Below are positions 7,814 through 15,624 of a stretch of 64,000 nt of DNA, piece after piece. The position numbers were made by a program, and so were the translations under genes. The notes below the pieces were generated by a model, which saw only the letters and a program-made list of their open reading frames with translations, made no database searches and was not told where the DNA came from. This stretch comes from WSZJ01 sp964590435 (GTDB taxonomy: Bacteria > Planctomycetota > MHYJ01 > WSZJ01): NCBI GenBank assembly GCA_964590435.1, contig CAZPWT010000071.1, positions 41,697-105,696 on the forward strand, in the 5' to 3' direction. The number at the start of each line of letters is the position of its first letter. Position 1 is the first letter of the stretch.

Positions 7814-9007
7814 ATGCGGATCATGGTCGTCGACAAGCTCGCTTCCTTCCGGAAAAAACTCCGGGGGTGGCTGGCGGACGGCGGGCACGCGGCGGACAAC
7901 GTGCTGGAAGCGGGCACGGGCCAGGCAGCGATGCAGCTTCTCCGGCGCGAGGAATTCAACATCGACGCCATCATCTGCGAGTGGGACCAGCCGACCGTCG
8001 GGGCGTCCGATCTCGTCCAGCAGCTCCGCTCGGTCCCGGGATTCGCCCACATCGGATTTGTCGCGATCGGCCCGCCCGTTGCGGCGCAGGAAAAGGCCGC
8101 CCTCCAGATCGGCGTCACCCAGTACATGTCCCAGCCGGTCGATCCCGAGGGGCTCCTGCATTCGCTGGTGGAAATCGAGAAGTCGGCGATTGCGCACCGG
8201 AAGCGCGCGCCGTCGCCGACGACGCGTTTCAGGATCCTCGCGAACGAACCCCCGAAGCGGCTGCAGCCGCCGGCCGCGGCGATGGGCGCCGCGGAGTCGG
8301 AATTGCGGAAGAACGCGAAGACGTCGTACCTGAAACCGGGGGGAACGCTCGAGCTCCGCGGAGGGGCGCCGCTTCACTGGATCGAGGCGGGTTCGCTGAC
8401 GGTCAGCGAAAAGCGGTCCGACGGGCTGGAACTGGAGTACCGGCTCACGATGGGGCAGTTCCTCGCAGAAGCGCCGTTCGGCGGCTTTCCGTTCGAGGTG
8501 ATCACGGTCAAGGCGGAGTCGGAGGTCTGGCTTTCCTCGCGCGACGCGGCGACCGTCGACGAACTGCGCGCGCGTCATCCGGTGCTCTTCTACTCCTTCC
8601 GCAACATCGCAACGGAGCGCGCACGCCGATTCCAGAAGGCCGCGGAGAAGCAGACGGTCGAACGCGGGCTGGCCGGCGAGATCGACTCGCTTCCCGTCGG
8701 CGACCTGCTCGGCATTCTCCACGGGGCGAGGAAGACGGGCGTGCTTCGGCTCCAGGCGCCCGAACGGACCTACTACATCCAGTTCGCGAACGGCGCGATC
8801 CGCCACGTCGAGGCGGACGGAGAAGTCGGGGAATCCGTGTTCTACGCCGCGTTGCTGCTGACCGCCGGGCACTTCGAATTCATGGTGGGCCCGGCGGTGG
8901 AGGGCCCGGTCACGATCGCGAAGGACACGCCGTCCCTGCTGCTGGAGGGGCTGAAGCGGCGGGCGGCGCACGTGTCGCGGGCGCCGAAGGTGCCCGGCCA
9001 GGGCTAA
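7814..9007 (+). CDS. REC - cNMP-binding-like - DUF4388 (PATAN) protein, copy 3
   Basis: A 397-residue third paralogue. The ATG at 7814 is chosen because a GGGAGA ribosome site lies 5 bp upstream and the product then starts exactly like copy 1 (MRIMVVDKLA). Receiver sites are degenerate: D7-K8, E56 at the acceptor (IICEWDQP) and Q107 at the switch Lys (YMSQPVDPE). The nucleotide-binding-like roll has IEAGSLTVSEKRSDG and GQFLAEAPFGG. The PATAN part begins GLAGEIDSLPVGDLLGILHG. It ends convergently with the flavoprotein remnant, the two stop codons overlapping. With acceptor and Lys lost, phosphorylation control is unlikely. Confidence 0.8.
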   Translation: MRIMVVDKLASFRKKLRGWLADGGHAADNVLEAGTGQAAMQLLRREEFNIDAIICEWDQPTVGASDLVQQLRSVPGFAHIGFVAIGPPVAAQEKAALQIGVTQYMSQPVDPEGLLHSLVEIEKSAIAHRKRAPSPTTRFRILANEPPKRLQPPAAAMGAAESELRKNAKTSYLKPGGTLELRGGAPLHWIEAGSLTVSEKRSDGLELEYRLTMGQFLAEAPFGGFPFEVITVKAESEVWLSSRDAATVDELRARHPVLFYSFRNIATERARRFQKAAEKQTVERGLAGEIDSLPVGDLLGILHGARKTGVLRLQAPERTYYIQFANGAIRHVEADGEVGESVFYAALLLTAGHFEFMVGPAVEGPVTIAKDTPSLLLEGLKRRAAHVSRAPKVPGQG

Positions 9008-9588
9008 CCGGAGGGGGCCGCGCGGCCTTCGAGCACCGCAGGAACCAGCGTCGGCCTCGGGACGGGCGGCACGATCCCCCACTTTTTCTGCGCCCAGATC
9101 ACGAGGAAGAACATCCGCAGCCACCAGTTCATCCCCGCGACATCCCCGGCGAGGACGCGGACGACGGCCTTCTTGATCCGCGGGCTCTCGACGTCGGCGA
9201 GGAAGATGTCGTACCAGGGCTGCGTGTAGAACGCGCGGACGAAGCGGGTGTACGTGTCGACGCTCTGGAAGAGAGTTTTCGCCGAGCCGGCGAGGGCGGC
9301 GGCGCGGACGCGGTCGCGGTAGGAGAAGTCGGCCTCGACGTGCGCCGGCGTCAGCCGCTTCGCCGCCGCGATCCGCTCCCGCACGACGGCGGACGCCGCG
9401 AAGAGGCGCTCCATGAGCTCGAGCGGTTCGCCGTGCCAGGCGTCCCGCACCGCGCGGTCCACGACGACGCCGACGCTCGTCGTGTTGCGCCCCCCGGGCT
9501 CGATCGACATCGGGATCAGCCAGAACCAGCAGTCCGCGGCCGAGGCGCTTCCGGCGGGCCCTCCCCCGATGAGGATGCAGTCGAGCAA
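9004..9588 (-). pseudogene. Internally deleted FAD-dependent oxidoreductase (halogenase/reductase type)
   Basis: An open frame of 194 residues that joins non-adjacent pieces of a roughly 400-500 residue flavoprotein. Residues 1-14 hold the FAD dinucleotide loop (CILIGGGPAGS). They run directly into WFWLIPMS and TSVGVVVD, which belong to the second half of tryptophan-halogenase or geranylgeranyl-reductase-like enzymes. Then ADFSYRDR jumps to VRAFYTQPWYDIFL, omitting the GDAA...FSSG segment that closes the FAD site. Without these parts FAD binding should fail. The TTG at 9588 lies 4 bp after the stop of the upstream permease gene, so it is read as the last gene of the efflux operon. An assembly collapse is the alternative. 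Confidence 0.6.
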
Positions 9589-9592
9589 GCGA

Positions 9593-10768
9593 CTACGTGG
9601 CCCGCAGGGACGCGAGGATGGGGCGGCGCGCGGCGGCAAGGGCCGGGAGGAAGCCGCCGACGGCGCCGACGAAGCCGCCGATGGCGAGGCCGAGGAGGAG
9701 CATCACGGGGGTGATGGTGAAGCGGAAAGCGGTCTCGGAGAAGGAGACCCAGTTCATGGTGCCGGTCTGGAGGCCGTTGACGGGGAGCGCGATGAGGCAG
9801 CCGAGCGCGCCGCCGGCGAGGCCGATGAGCGTCGCCTCGAACAGGAACGAGGCGAGGATGACGAATCTCCCGAACCCGAGGGCGCGGAGCGTGCCGATTT
9901 CGCGGGAGCGGTTGCCGATCGCGGCGTACATGGTGTTCATGGCGCCGAGGCCGGCGCCGAGGGAGAGCAGGATGGTGATGAATCCCCCGACGACGCGCAG
10001 TCCCGTTGCGAGCCCGGTCTGGCCGGCGAAGTATTCGCGCACCGTGATCGCCTTGAGCTCCTTCGTCTCGCTGGACGCCGCAAGGCCGTCGTTGAGCCCG
10101 GGGAGATCCTCCGGGCGGTTCATCCGCACATAGAGCGAGCTCACGCCGCTTCCCCGCCGCGCGTCCGCCTGCAGCTCGGGGAGGTCCGCCCAGATCTCGG
10201 ACTCCCACCCTGCGCCGCCGGCCTCAAAGTGCCCCACGACGACCCAGTCGCGGCGGCCGAAGCGGATCTTGTTGCCGACCTGGAGGTTGTCGAAGCGGGC
10301 GGCAAGCGGCTTGCCGACGAGGATCTCGTTCCCGCGGGGACGCTTCCCTCCCTCGACTCCGCCGCCCTGGACCTTCAATTCCGGCCGGATGTCGAAAGCG
10401 CGCGGGGTGACGCCGCGGACGACGACGTTGCATGGGGCGCCGCCGCCGATGCGCGGGAGCATGATGACGATGAAGAGTTCGCGGGAGACGACGGGGCCCT
10501 GGGCGTCGCGGGGGATGAGGGGGATGTTCTCGACCTGGTCGGCGGCCTCGTCGCGGACGCCGCTGGAGGTTTCGGCGTTGGTGCCCTTCTGGAGGACGAT
10601 GGCCTGGAGGGGATCGCCGGTGACTTCGCCGATGGAGATGATTCCCTGGGCGAGGGCCATGAGGACGAGGAAGACGGCGACGACCATGGCGACGCCGGCG
10701 AGGGTCATGAGGGTGGAGACGCGGCGGACGAAGAGGTTGCGGAGGTTGTATTTGAGGATGAGGCCCAC
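9593..10768 (-). CDS. ABC transporter permease, MacB/FtsX fold (second)
   Basis: A 391-residue inner-membrane permease. The first helix is around residues 18-40 (LMTLAGVAMVVAVFLVLMAL). A large periplasmic domain spans about 45-265. Three C-terminal helices follow, including FITILLSLGAGLGAMNTMYAAIGNRSREIGTLRAL, the classical FtsX coupling segment, and an ending PALAAARRPILASLRAT. It starts with GTG and overlaps the stop of the other permease by one base (TAGTG). Together with the paired permease, ATPase and adaptor it forms a MacAB/Lol-like mechanotransmission exporter; the substrate is unknown. Confidence 0.85.
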   Translation of the reverse strand: MGLILKYNLRNLFVRRVSTLMTLAGVAMVVAVFLVLMALAQGIISIGEVTGDPLQAIVLQKGTNAETSSGVRDEAADQVENIPLIPRDAQGPVVSRELFIVIMLPRIGGGAPCNVVVRGVTPRAFDIRPELKVQGGGVEGGKRPRGNEILVGKPLAARFDNLQVGNKIRFGRRDWVVVGHFEAGGAGWESEIWADLPELQADARRGSGVSSLYVRMNRPEDLPGLNDGLAASSETKELKAITVREYFAGQTGLATGLRVVGGFITILLSLGAGLGAMNTMYAAIGNRSREIGTLRALGFGRFVILASFLFEATLIGLAGGALGCLIALPVNGLQTGTMNWVSFSETAFRFTITPVMLLLGLAIGGFVGAVGGFLPALAAARRPILASLRAT

Positions 10769-11913
10769 TAGTCGACTCTCCGGAGGCCGTCGACGATGGA
10801 GCGGCGTGCGGCGACGAAAGCGGGGGCGGCGCCGGAGATGAGGCCGACGCCGAGGGCGATGGCGAAGCCGATGGCGGTGGTGGAGGGCGTCATGTGGAAG
10901 TACGGGGCCATGCCGCCGAGGTCGTACTTGCCCGGGCGGAAGACAAGGATGGCGAGGCCGACCCCCGCGGCGGCGCCGAGGAGGCTGATGAGGACGCTCT
11001 CGGCGACGAAGAGGAAGGCGATGCGGCCCTGGCTGAAGCCGAGGCAGCGCATGACGGCGTGCTCGGTGGTGCGTTCGCGGCCGACCATGGCCATGGTGTT
11101 GGCGGCGACCATGAGGATCGTCGCGACGATCGCGAGGCCGATGTTGACGACGAGGTCCTTGATGTTGCCCATCATGGACATGAAGTTCGCCATGAAGGTC
11201 TTCTCGGTCTCGGTTTTCGTCTCGGAGTCCGAGTTCGCGAACATCGCGTCGATCGACTGGCAGACGCCGGGGATGTTCTCGACCTTGTCGACCTTGGCCC
11301 AGAGGTAGCCGATCTGCCCGGGGTTCCCGCGCACCTTCTCGAGGTAGTCACGGCGGAAGATCAGGATGCTCTCGTCGGGCCCTTCGCAGGTGCCGAGCAG
11401 CACCAGCTCGATCTCATGCTTGAAGATCGGCGACTTCAACGTGACGGTCTTCCCGATTTCCCAGCCGCACTCCGCGCGCGTCCTCTCGAGCAGCCGCCGC
11501 GCGATCACGGCGCCGCGGAGCTCGCCGCGCAGCTTGTCCAGCGACCCCGGCTCGAACTTGTAGTCGTCCCACATCTTTTCCGTCGGCTCGAGGTCCGCCG
11601 CGATCGTGCTCATGAACATCGTGTTCTCTTTGCCCTCGATCTGCCCGCCCCACCAGACGCACGCCTGCACAATCGTCACGTGCGGCACCTGCTCCAGCTT
11701 CGCCTTGTACGCCTCCGGCAGGAAAAACGTCAGCGACGTCGCATGGCGGATCACGACGCGCAGCGAGGCGCCCGCGTTCTCGAGCTGCTTGTCGCCCGAC
11801 GAGAGGTAGCAGAGCATCGTCGAGAGCAGGAAGAGCGACACCGCGACCGACGCGACCGTCAGCATCGTGCGCCGCTTGCTCCGCCACGCGTTTTTCCAGA
11901 TCAGTCGCAGCAT
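10768..11913 (-). CDS. ABC transporter permease, MacB/FtsX fold (first)
   Basis: A 381-residue permease of the same fold as its neighbour but clearly diverged. It has one N-terminal helix (LTVASVAVSLFLLSTMLCYL, about 18-37), a periplasmic domain, and three C-terminal helices containing NTMAMVGRERTTEHAVMRCLGF, the coupling segment, and ending FVAARRSIVDGLRRVD. The start codon directly follows the TAG of the ATPase gene. Two different permeases with one ATPase imply a heterodimeric membrane part. Fully fused MacB proteins carry the ATPase on the same chain; here it is separate, as in LolCDE. Confidence 0.85.
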   Translation of the reverse strand: MLRLIWKNAWRSKRRTMLTVASVAVSLFLLSTMLCYLSSGDKQLENAGASLRVVIRHATSLTFFLPEAYKAKLEQVPHVTIVQACVWWGGQIEGKENTMFMSTIAADLEPTEKMWDDYKFEPGSLDKLRGELRGAVIARRLLERTRAECGWEIGKTVTLKSPIFKHEIELVLLGTCEGPDESILIFRRDYLEKVRGNPGQIGYLWAKVDKVENIPGVCQSIDAMFANSDSETKTETEKTFMANFMSMMGNIKDLVVNIGLAIVATILMVAANTMAMVGRERTTEHAVMRCLGFSQGRIAFLFVAESVLISLLGAAAGVGLAILVFRPGKYDLGGMAPYFHMTPSTTAIGFAIALGVGLISGAAPAFVAARRSIVDGLRRVD

Positions 11914-12600
11914 CTAGGCCGCCGCCTCGACAAGCCGTCCCTTTTCGAGGTGCAGGGTCCGCGTCGCCCGCGCCGCGGCTTTCGGGTCGTGCGTGACCAT
12001 CACGATCGTCTTCTTGAACTCGCGGTTCAGGCGCTGGAGAAGCGTGAGGACCTCGTCGGCCGATTTCGCGTCGAGGTCGCCCGTCGGCTCGTCCGCAAGC
12101 AGCAGCAGCGGGTCCACCACGATCGCCCGGGCGATCGAGACGCGCTGCTCCTGCCCGCCCGAGAGCTGGCGCGGGAAGTGCTTCGCCCGGTCGGTCAGCC
12201 CGACGATGTCGAGGGCCTGCATCACGTGCTGGCGCCGCTCGGCGCGCGACAAGCTCGTGAGCAGCAGCGGCAGCTCGACGTTTTCGTACGCCGTCAGCAC
12301 CGGGATGAGGTTGTAGAGCTGGAAGATGAACCCAGTGGTGCGCGACCGCCACTTCGCCAGCGCGCCTTCGCCGAGTCCCGTGATCACTTTCCCGTCGACG
12401 GTGATGCGGCCAGCCGACGGCTGGTCGATTCCCGCGAGGAGGTTGAGGAGCGTCGTCTTCCCCGATCCGCTCGGGCCCATCAGCGCGAGAAAGTCGCCGC
12501 GCGGGATGGTCAGCGAGAGCTGCTCCAGCACCGTGATCCCCTGCTTGTCCCGGCGGTACTCCTTCGACACCGCCGCCACTTCCACGAGAACGTCGCTCAT
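11914..12600 (-). CDS. ABC transporter ATP-binding protein, LolD/MacB type
   Basis: A 228-residue ATPase with Walker A GPSGSGKTT, Q-loop (FIFQLYNLIPVLTAYENV), signature LSGGQEQRVSIARA, Walker B LLLLADEPTGDLD and H-loop MVTHD. The LIPxLTAxENVELPLLL segment is typical of the LolD/MacB subfamily that powers lipoprotein or macrolide exporters. The ATG overlaps the adaptor's TGA (ATGA). In-frame codons reach further upstream but run inside the adaptor gene, so the ATG at 12600 is taken. It energises the two FtsX-fold permeases downstream. Confidence 0.92.
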   Translation of the reverse strand: MSDVLVEVAAVSKEYRRDKQGITVLEQLSLTIPRGDFLALMGPSGSGKTTLLNLLAGIDQPSAGRITVDGKVITGLGEGALAKWRSRTTGFIFQLYNLIPVLTAYENVELPLLLTSLSRAERRQHVMQALDIVGLTDRAKHFPRQLSGGQEQRVSIARAIVVDPLLLLADEPTGDLDAKSADEVLTLLQRLNREFKKTIVMVTHDPKAAARATRTLHLEKGRLVEAAA

Positions 12601-14039
12601 CTCTCCTCCGCCTTGACCTTCATCCCCTCGGCCAGTGGAACCGAATTCGATACGACGACGACGTCGCCGCCCGAAACGCCGCGCTTCACCTCGACTTTCC
12701 CGTCCTTCTCCGCGCCCAGCTCGACTTCCCGGCGGGTCGCCCGCCCGTCCGCCACGACCCACACCGCCGTCTTCCCGTCGGCTCGCACCACGGCCTCCCG
12801 CGGAATCCGGGGAAGGGGCGCCTCCACCGGTGCGGAGGCGTCCTCCAGGAACGTCACGCGAAGCGCCATCTCGGGAAGCAGCGCGGCGTCCGGGTCGATG
12901 AGGCGGACCCGCACCTTGACCACCGCGCGCTGGCGATCGGCCGTCGGCACGATCTGCCGCAGCTCCCCCTTGTACCGCTTCGAGGGCACCGCATCGACCG
13001 CGATCCGCGCCGGATGCCCGACGCGCAATTCCGACAGCCTCGCCTCGTTGACGTCGACTTCCGCCTCGAGCGTCGAGAAATCCGCGACCGTGAACAGCGC
13101 GCCGCCGCGCGTCCCGGTGACGATCCCGGCCGGCGATGCCGCCTCCCCGGGGTGAACCTTCCGCGCCGTGACGCGCCCGTTGATCGGCGATCGGATCAGC
13201 ATCTCCTCCAGCCGCAACTTCGCCTGCTTGAGCCGCGACTCCGCGGACTCGGCACGGGCGTCCGCCGCCTCCGCGGCCGAAATCGCCGTCGCCACCGCCG
13301 CCTCCGCCGTCGCCGCGTTCGCCTTCGCCTGCTTCACCCGTGCTTCCGCCGTCGCCAGGTTCGCCTCCGCCTGGCCGTAGCGCGCCTCGGCCGCCTTGCA
13401 GGCCGACTCAGAAGCGTCGCGCTCGCCCTCGCCGATGTCCTTCGTCTCGAACAGCTTCCGCTTCCGCTCCCAGTCGCGGCGGGCCTCGTCGCGTCGCGCG
13501 GCCTCCTCCTCGAGGGCGCGGGCCGCCGCCGGGCGCGCCGCCTCGGCCTCGTCGATCGCCTTCTTCGCCCCCTCGACGCGCGCCAGCGCCTCGTCGCGAC
13601 CCTTCCACGCCGACGCCTTCATCGCGGCCCACTCGCGCATGGCCAGTTCGGCCTCCTCGGCCTGGGCCTTTTCCACGTCGTTGACGAGCTCCGCGAGAAC
13701 CTGGCGCTCGACGACGGTGTCCCCCTCGTCCACGTGGACCTTCGCGATGATCCCCGCGACCTTCGTGGCGACCTCGGCACGGCGCTGCGGAACGAGGTAG
13801 CCGCTCGCGTCCAGGGACTTGGAAGCGCCCGCGGCGACGGAGGGGACGCGGACGACGGTGACCGCCGGAAGCGGGCGGAGGAGGCGGTCCCAGGCCGCAT
13901 AGCCGCCGGCGCCGAGGACGGCGACGAGGGCGATCCCGGCCGCAAGCTTCAGGAACGCGCCGCCGCCGCGCGACTCGTCGTCGTCGCGATCGATCCTGAG
14001 GCGGGCCAGGTCGGCAGAAGCGGAGGCAGGTTCGGTCAT
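12597..14039 (-). CDS. HlyD/MacA-type periplasmic adaptor
   Basis: A 480-residue adaptor with one N-terminal membrane anchor (about residues 30-48, LAAGIALVAVLGAGGYAAW). It has a barrel-sandwich half (GYLVPQRRAEVATKVAGII, VDEGDTVVERQVLAEL), a very long Ala/Glu/Lys coiled-coil hairpin (about 115-280), the second sandwich half (MLIRSPINGRVTARKVHPGE) and beta-barrel plus membrane-proximal domains to the end. This is the MacA/HlyD plan; it should link the downstream ATPase-permease complex to an outer-membrane channel that is not encoded here. It is the first gene of the minus-strand efflux operon. Confidence 0.88.
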   Translation of the reverse strand: MTEPASASADLARLRIDRDDDESRGGGAFLKLAAGIALVAVLGAGGYAAWDRLLRPLPAVTVVRVPSVAAGASKSLDASGYLVPQRRAEVATKVAGIIAKVHVDEGDTVVERQVLAELVNDVEKAQAEEAELAMREWAAMKASAWKGRDEALARVEGAKKAIDEAEAARPAAARALEEEAARRDEARRDWERKRKLFETKDIGEGERDASESACKAAEARYGQAEANLATAEARVKQAKANAATAEAAVATAISAAEAADARAESAESRLKQAKLRLEEMLIRSPINGRVTARKVHPGEAASPAGIVTGTRGGALFTVADFSTLEAEVDVNEARLSELRVGHPARIAVDAVPSKRYKGELRQIVPTADRQRAVVKVRVRLIDPDAALLPEMALRVTFLEDASAPVEAPLPRIPREAVVRADGKTAVWVVADGRATRREVELGAEKDGKVEVKRGVSGGDVVVVSNSVPLAEGMKVKAEER

Positions 14040-14082
14040 GGACCCCGGATGCTAATGGAGCCCCGGCAGGGCGTCTACGGGG

Positions 14083-14478
14083 CTACCGGCCCGAGACTCC
14101 GAGGACATTTCCCTCGGGATCGGCGAAGGAAGCGCAGCGGATGTCGTCGCTCACGGCGGCGGCGGGACGGACGATCCGGACGCCGCGGCGAGCCAGCGCC
14201 TTGACGGTGTCGTCGACGTTCCCGACGTTGAAGGAGATCCCGGTGTCGCGCGGTTTCGCGTCGTCGGCGTGATGAAGCGCGACCGTCGCCCCCTCGGTGC
14301 GGAACTCGGTCCAGCAGTCGCTCTCGTAGAGGCAGGGCCAGCCGAGCGTGTCGCGGTAGAACGCGACGGACTTTTTCATGTTCTTCACGAAGACGAGCAC
14401 GTGCCCGACCATTCGCGGGAGAAAGGACGCGTCCGTCGTCGTGCGCGATGCTCTCTTTCGGGCGGCTTTGACGGCCAT
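14083..14478 (-). CDS. VOC (glyoxalase/bleomycin-resistance fold) family protein
   Basis: A 131-residue single-chain VOC protein: MVGHVLVFVKNMKKSVAFYRDTLGW opens the first beta-alpha-beta-beta-beta unit, and the second ends FADPEGNVLGVSG. Likely metal ligands are the His of VGHV and the Glu of PEGN, with the paired HH of VALHHAD nearby. Enzymes of this fold include glyoxalase I, dioxygenases and antibiotic-binding proteins; the sequence does not choose between them. The ATG at 14478 gives a short basic N-terminus; longer frames upstream overlap galactokinase. Confidence 0.8.
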   Translation of the reverse strand: MAVKAARKRASRTTTDASFLPRMVGHVLVFVKNMKKSVAFYRDTLGWPCLYESDCWTEFRTEGATVALHHADDAKPRDTGISFNVGNVDDTVKALARRGVRIVRPAAAVSDDIRCASFADPEGNVLGVSGR

Positions 14479-14533
14479 GGTCAGCTCCGGTGCGAGGATT
14501 TCCGGGAAGGCTAGGCCGGGGCCCGAACGGGTG

Positions 14534-15568
14534 TCAATCCCGAACGCGACCCCACGAGCCCGACCACAGGGCGCGCTTCCGCCGCGCGAACGCCGGCCCG
14601 CGGCGGTCCCCCGGCGCCCAGATCGCGAGGATCGCACCGCCGAATCCGCCGCCGACCATGCGTGCCCCGAGGGCGCCCGCCGCCAGCGCCGCCTCGACCT
14701 GCCGGTCCACGGCCGGCAGCGACACGTCGAAGTCGTCGCGCAGCGAGGCGTGCGACGCGGACAGCAGCCGCCCGAGCGCCGCGGAGTCCCCGGCCCGAAG
14801 CGCCCGGGCCGCGTCGAGAACTCGCGCACACTCCGTGAGGACGTGACGCGCCCGCCGCAGCACAACGCCGCGCAGCGCCCCGAGTTCCTTTGCCTCCGCC
14901 AGCCGATCCACCCCGAGCCGACGCGCCGCCCGTTCGCACTCCTTCCGCCGCCGGCCGTAGGCGCTTCGGGCCAGCGCGCGCGACACGCCGGAATGGAAGA
15001 CCACGGCGAACGCCCGCGGCAGGGGGAGCAGTCGGCCGCGGAGCCGCGCGCAGTCGAACAGCAGCGCGTGCCCCGGCCGCCCCAGCGCGATCGCAAAAGG
15101 ATCCATCGGCCCCACGGGTTTGCCGACGCCGCGTGTCTCGGCAAGCCATGCGAGCCGGGCGATTTCGGCGGGGCAAAGACGAAGGGTGTACAGCCGGTCC
15201 CATGCTTGAAGCGCGGCGACCAGCAACGACGCGGAGGAACTCAGCCCCGCACCGATGGGCAAATTGCTGCGGACGGTCCCCGTCCATCCGCCAACACCGG
15301 GACGAACGCGCCTCAACTCTTCCCACGCCGATGACAGGTACTGCCCCCACCCCCGGCCGCGTGCCCCGGCCGCAAGGCAAACCCGCCCCCGCATCTCCCG
15401 GCTCACGGCCACCAGATCCAAAGACCGCCGCGACACGATCGTCGTCCCGATCCCCTCGAGCGGAAACGGCAGCACCGCCCCGCCCGAGTAGTCGACGTGC
15501 TCCCCGATCAGGTTGACCCGGCCGGGCGCAAGAACGCGCACCGGCGCCTCCGCTGGCAGTTTCTTCAC
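14534..15568 (-). CDS. galK: Galactokinase (GHMP kinase family)
   Basis: Galactokinase phosphorylates galactose at C1 in the Leloir pathway. The 344-residue product carries the galactokinase signature APGRVNLIGEHVDYSGG (residues 14-30), the phosphate-binding loop LPIGAGLSSSAS (about 103-114), VGPMDPF with the likely catalytic Asp156, and the C-terminal GHMP motif ARMVGGGFGGAI. It starts with GTG at 15568, just beyond a heptamer repeat; no in-frame ATG exists near. It is slightly shorter than the usual 380 residues. No galT or galE is adjacent, so a related substrate is possible. Confidence 0.85.
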   Translation of the reverse strand: MKKLPAEAPVRVLAPGRVNLIGEHVDYSGGAVLPFPLEGIGTTIVSRRSLDLVAVSREMRGRVCLAAGARGRGWGQYLSSAWEELRRVRPGVGGWTGTVRSNLPIGAGLSSSASLLVAALQAWDRLYTLRLCPAEIARLAWLAETRGVGKPVGPMDPFAIALGRPGHALLFDCARLRGRLLPLPRAFAVVFHSGVSRALARSAYGRRRKECERAARRLGVDRLAEAKELGALRGVVLRRARHVLTECARVLDAARALRAGDSAALGRLLSASHASLRDDFDVSLPAVDRQVEAALAAGALGARMVGGGFGGAILAIWAPGDRRGPAFARRKRALWSGSWGRVRD

Positions 15569-15593
15569 CCGTGGCCGCCCCGATTCAGCCCGC

Positions 15594-15621
15594 CTTCGAC
15601 TTTCAACCTTCGACCTTCGAC
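15594..15621. repeat. Heptamer tandem repeat (CTTCGAC type, 4 units)
   Basis: Four 7-bp units read on the + strand: CTTCGAC, TTTCAAC, CTTCGAC, CTTCGAC. They fill half of the 56-bp gap between the stop of the metzincin-like gene (15625) and the GTG of galK (15568). In mRNA sense the unit is GTCGAAG. Two other heptamer clusters in the window sit in equivalent gaps. Confidence 0.8.
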
Positions 15622-15624
15622 GCC

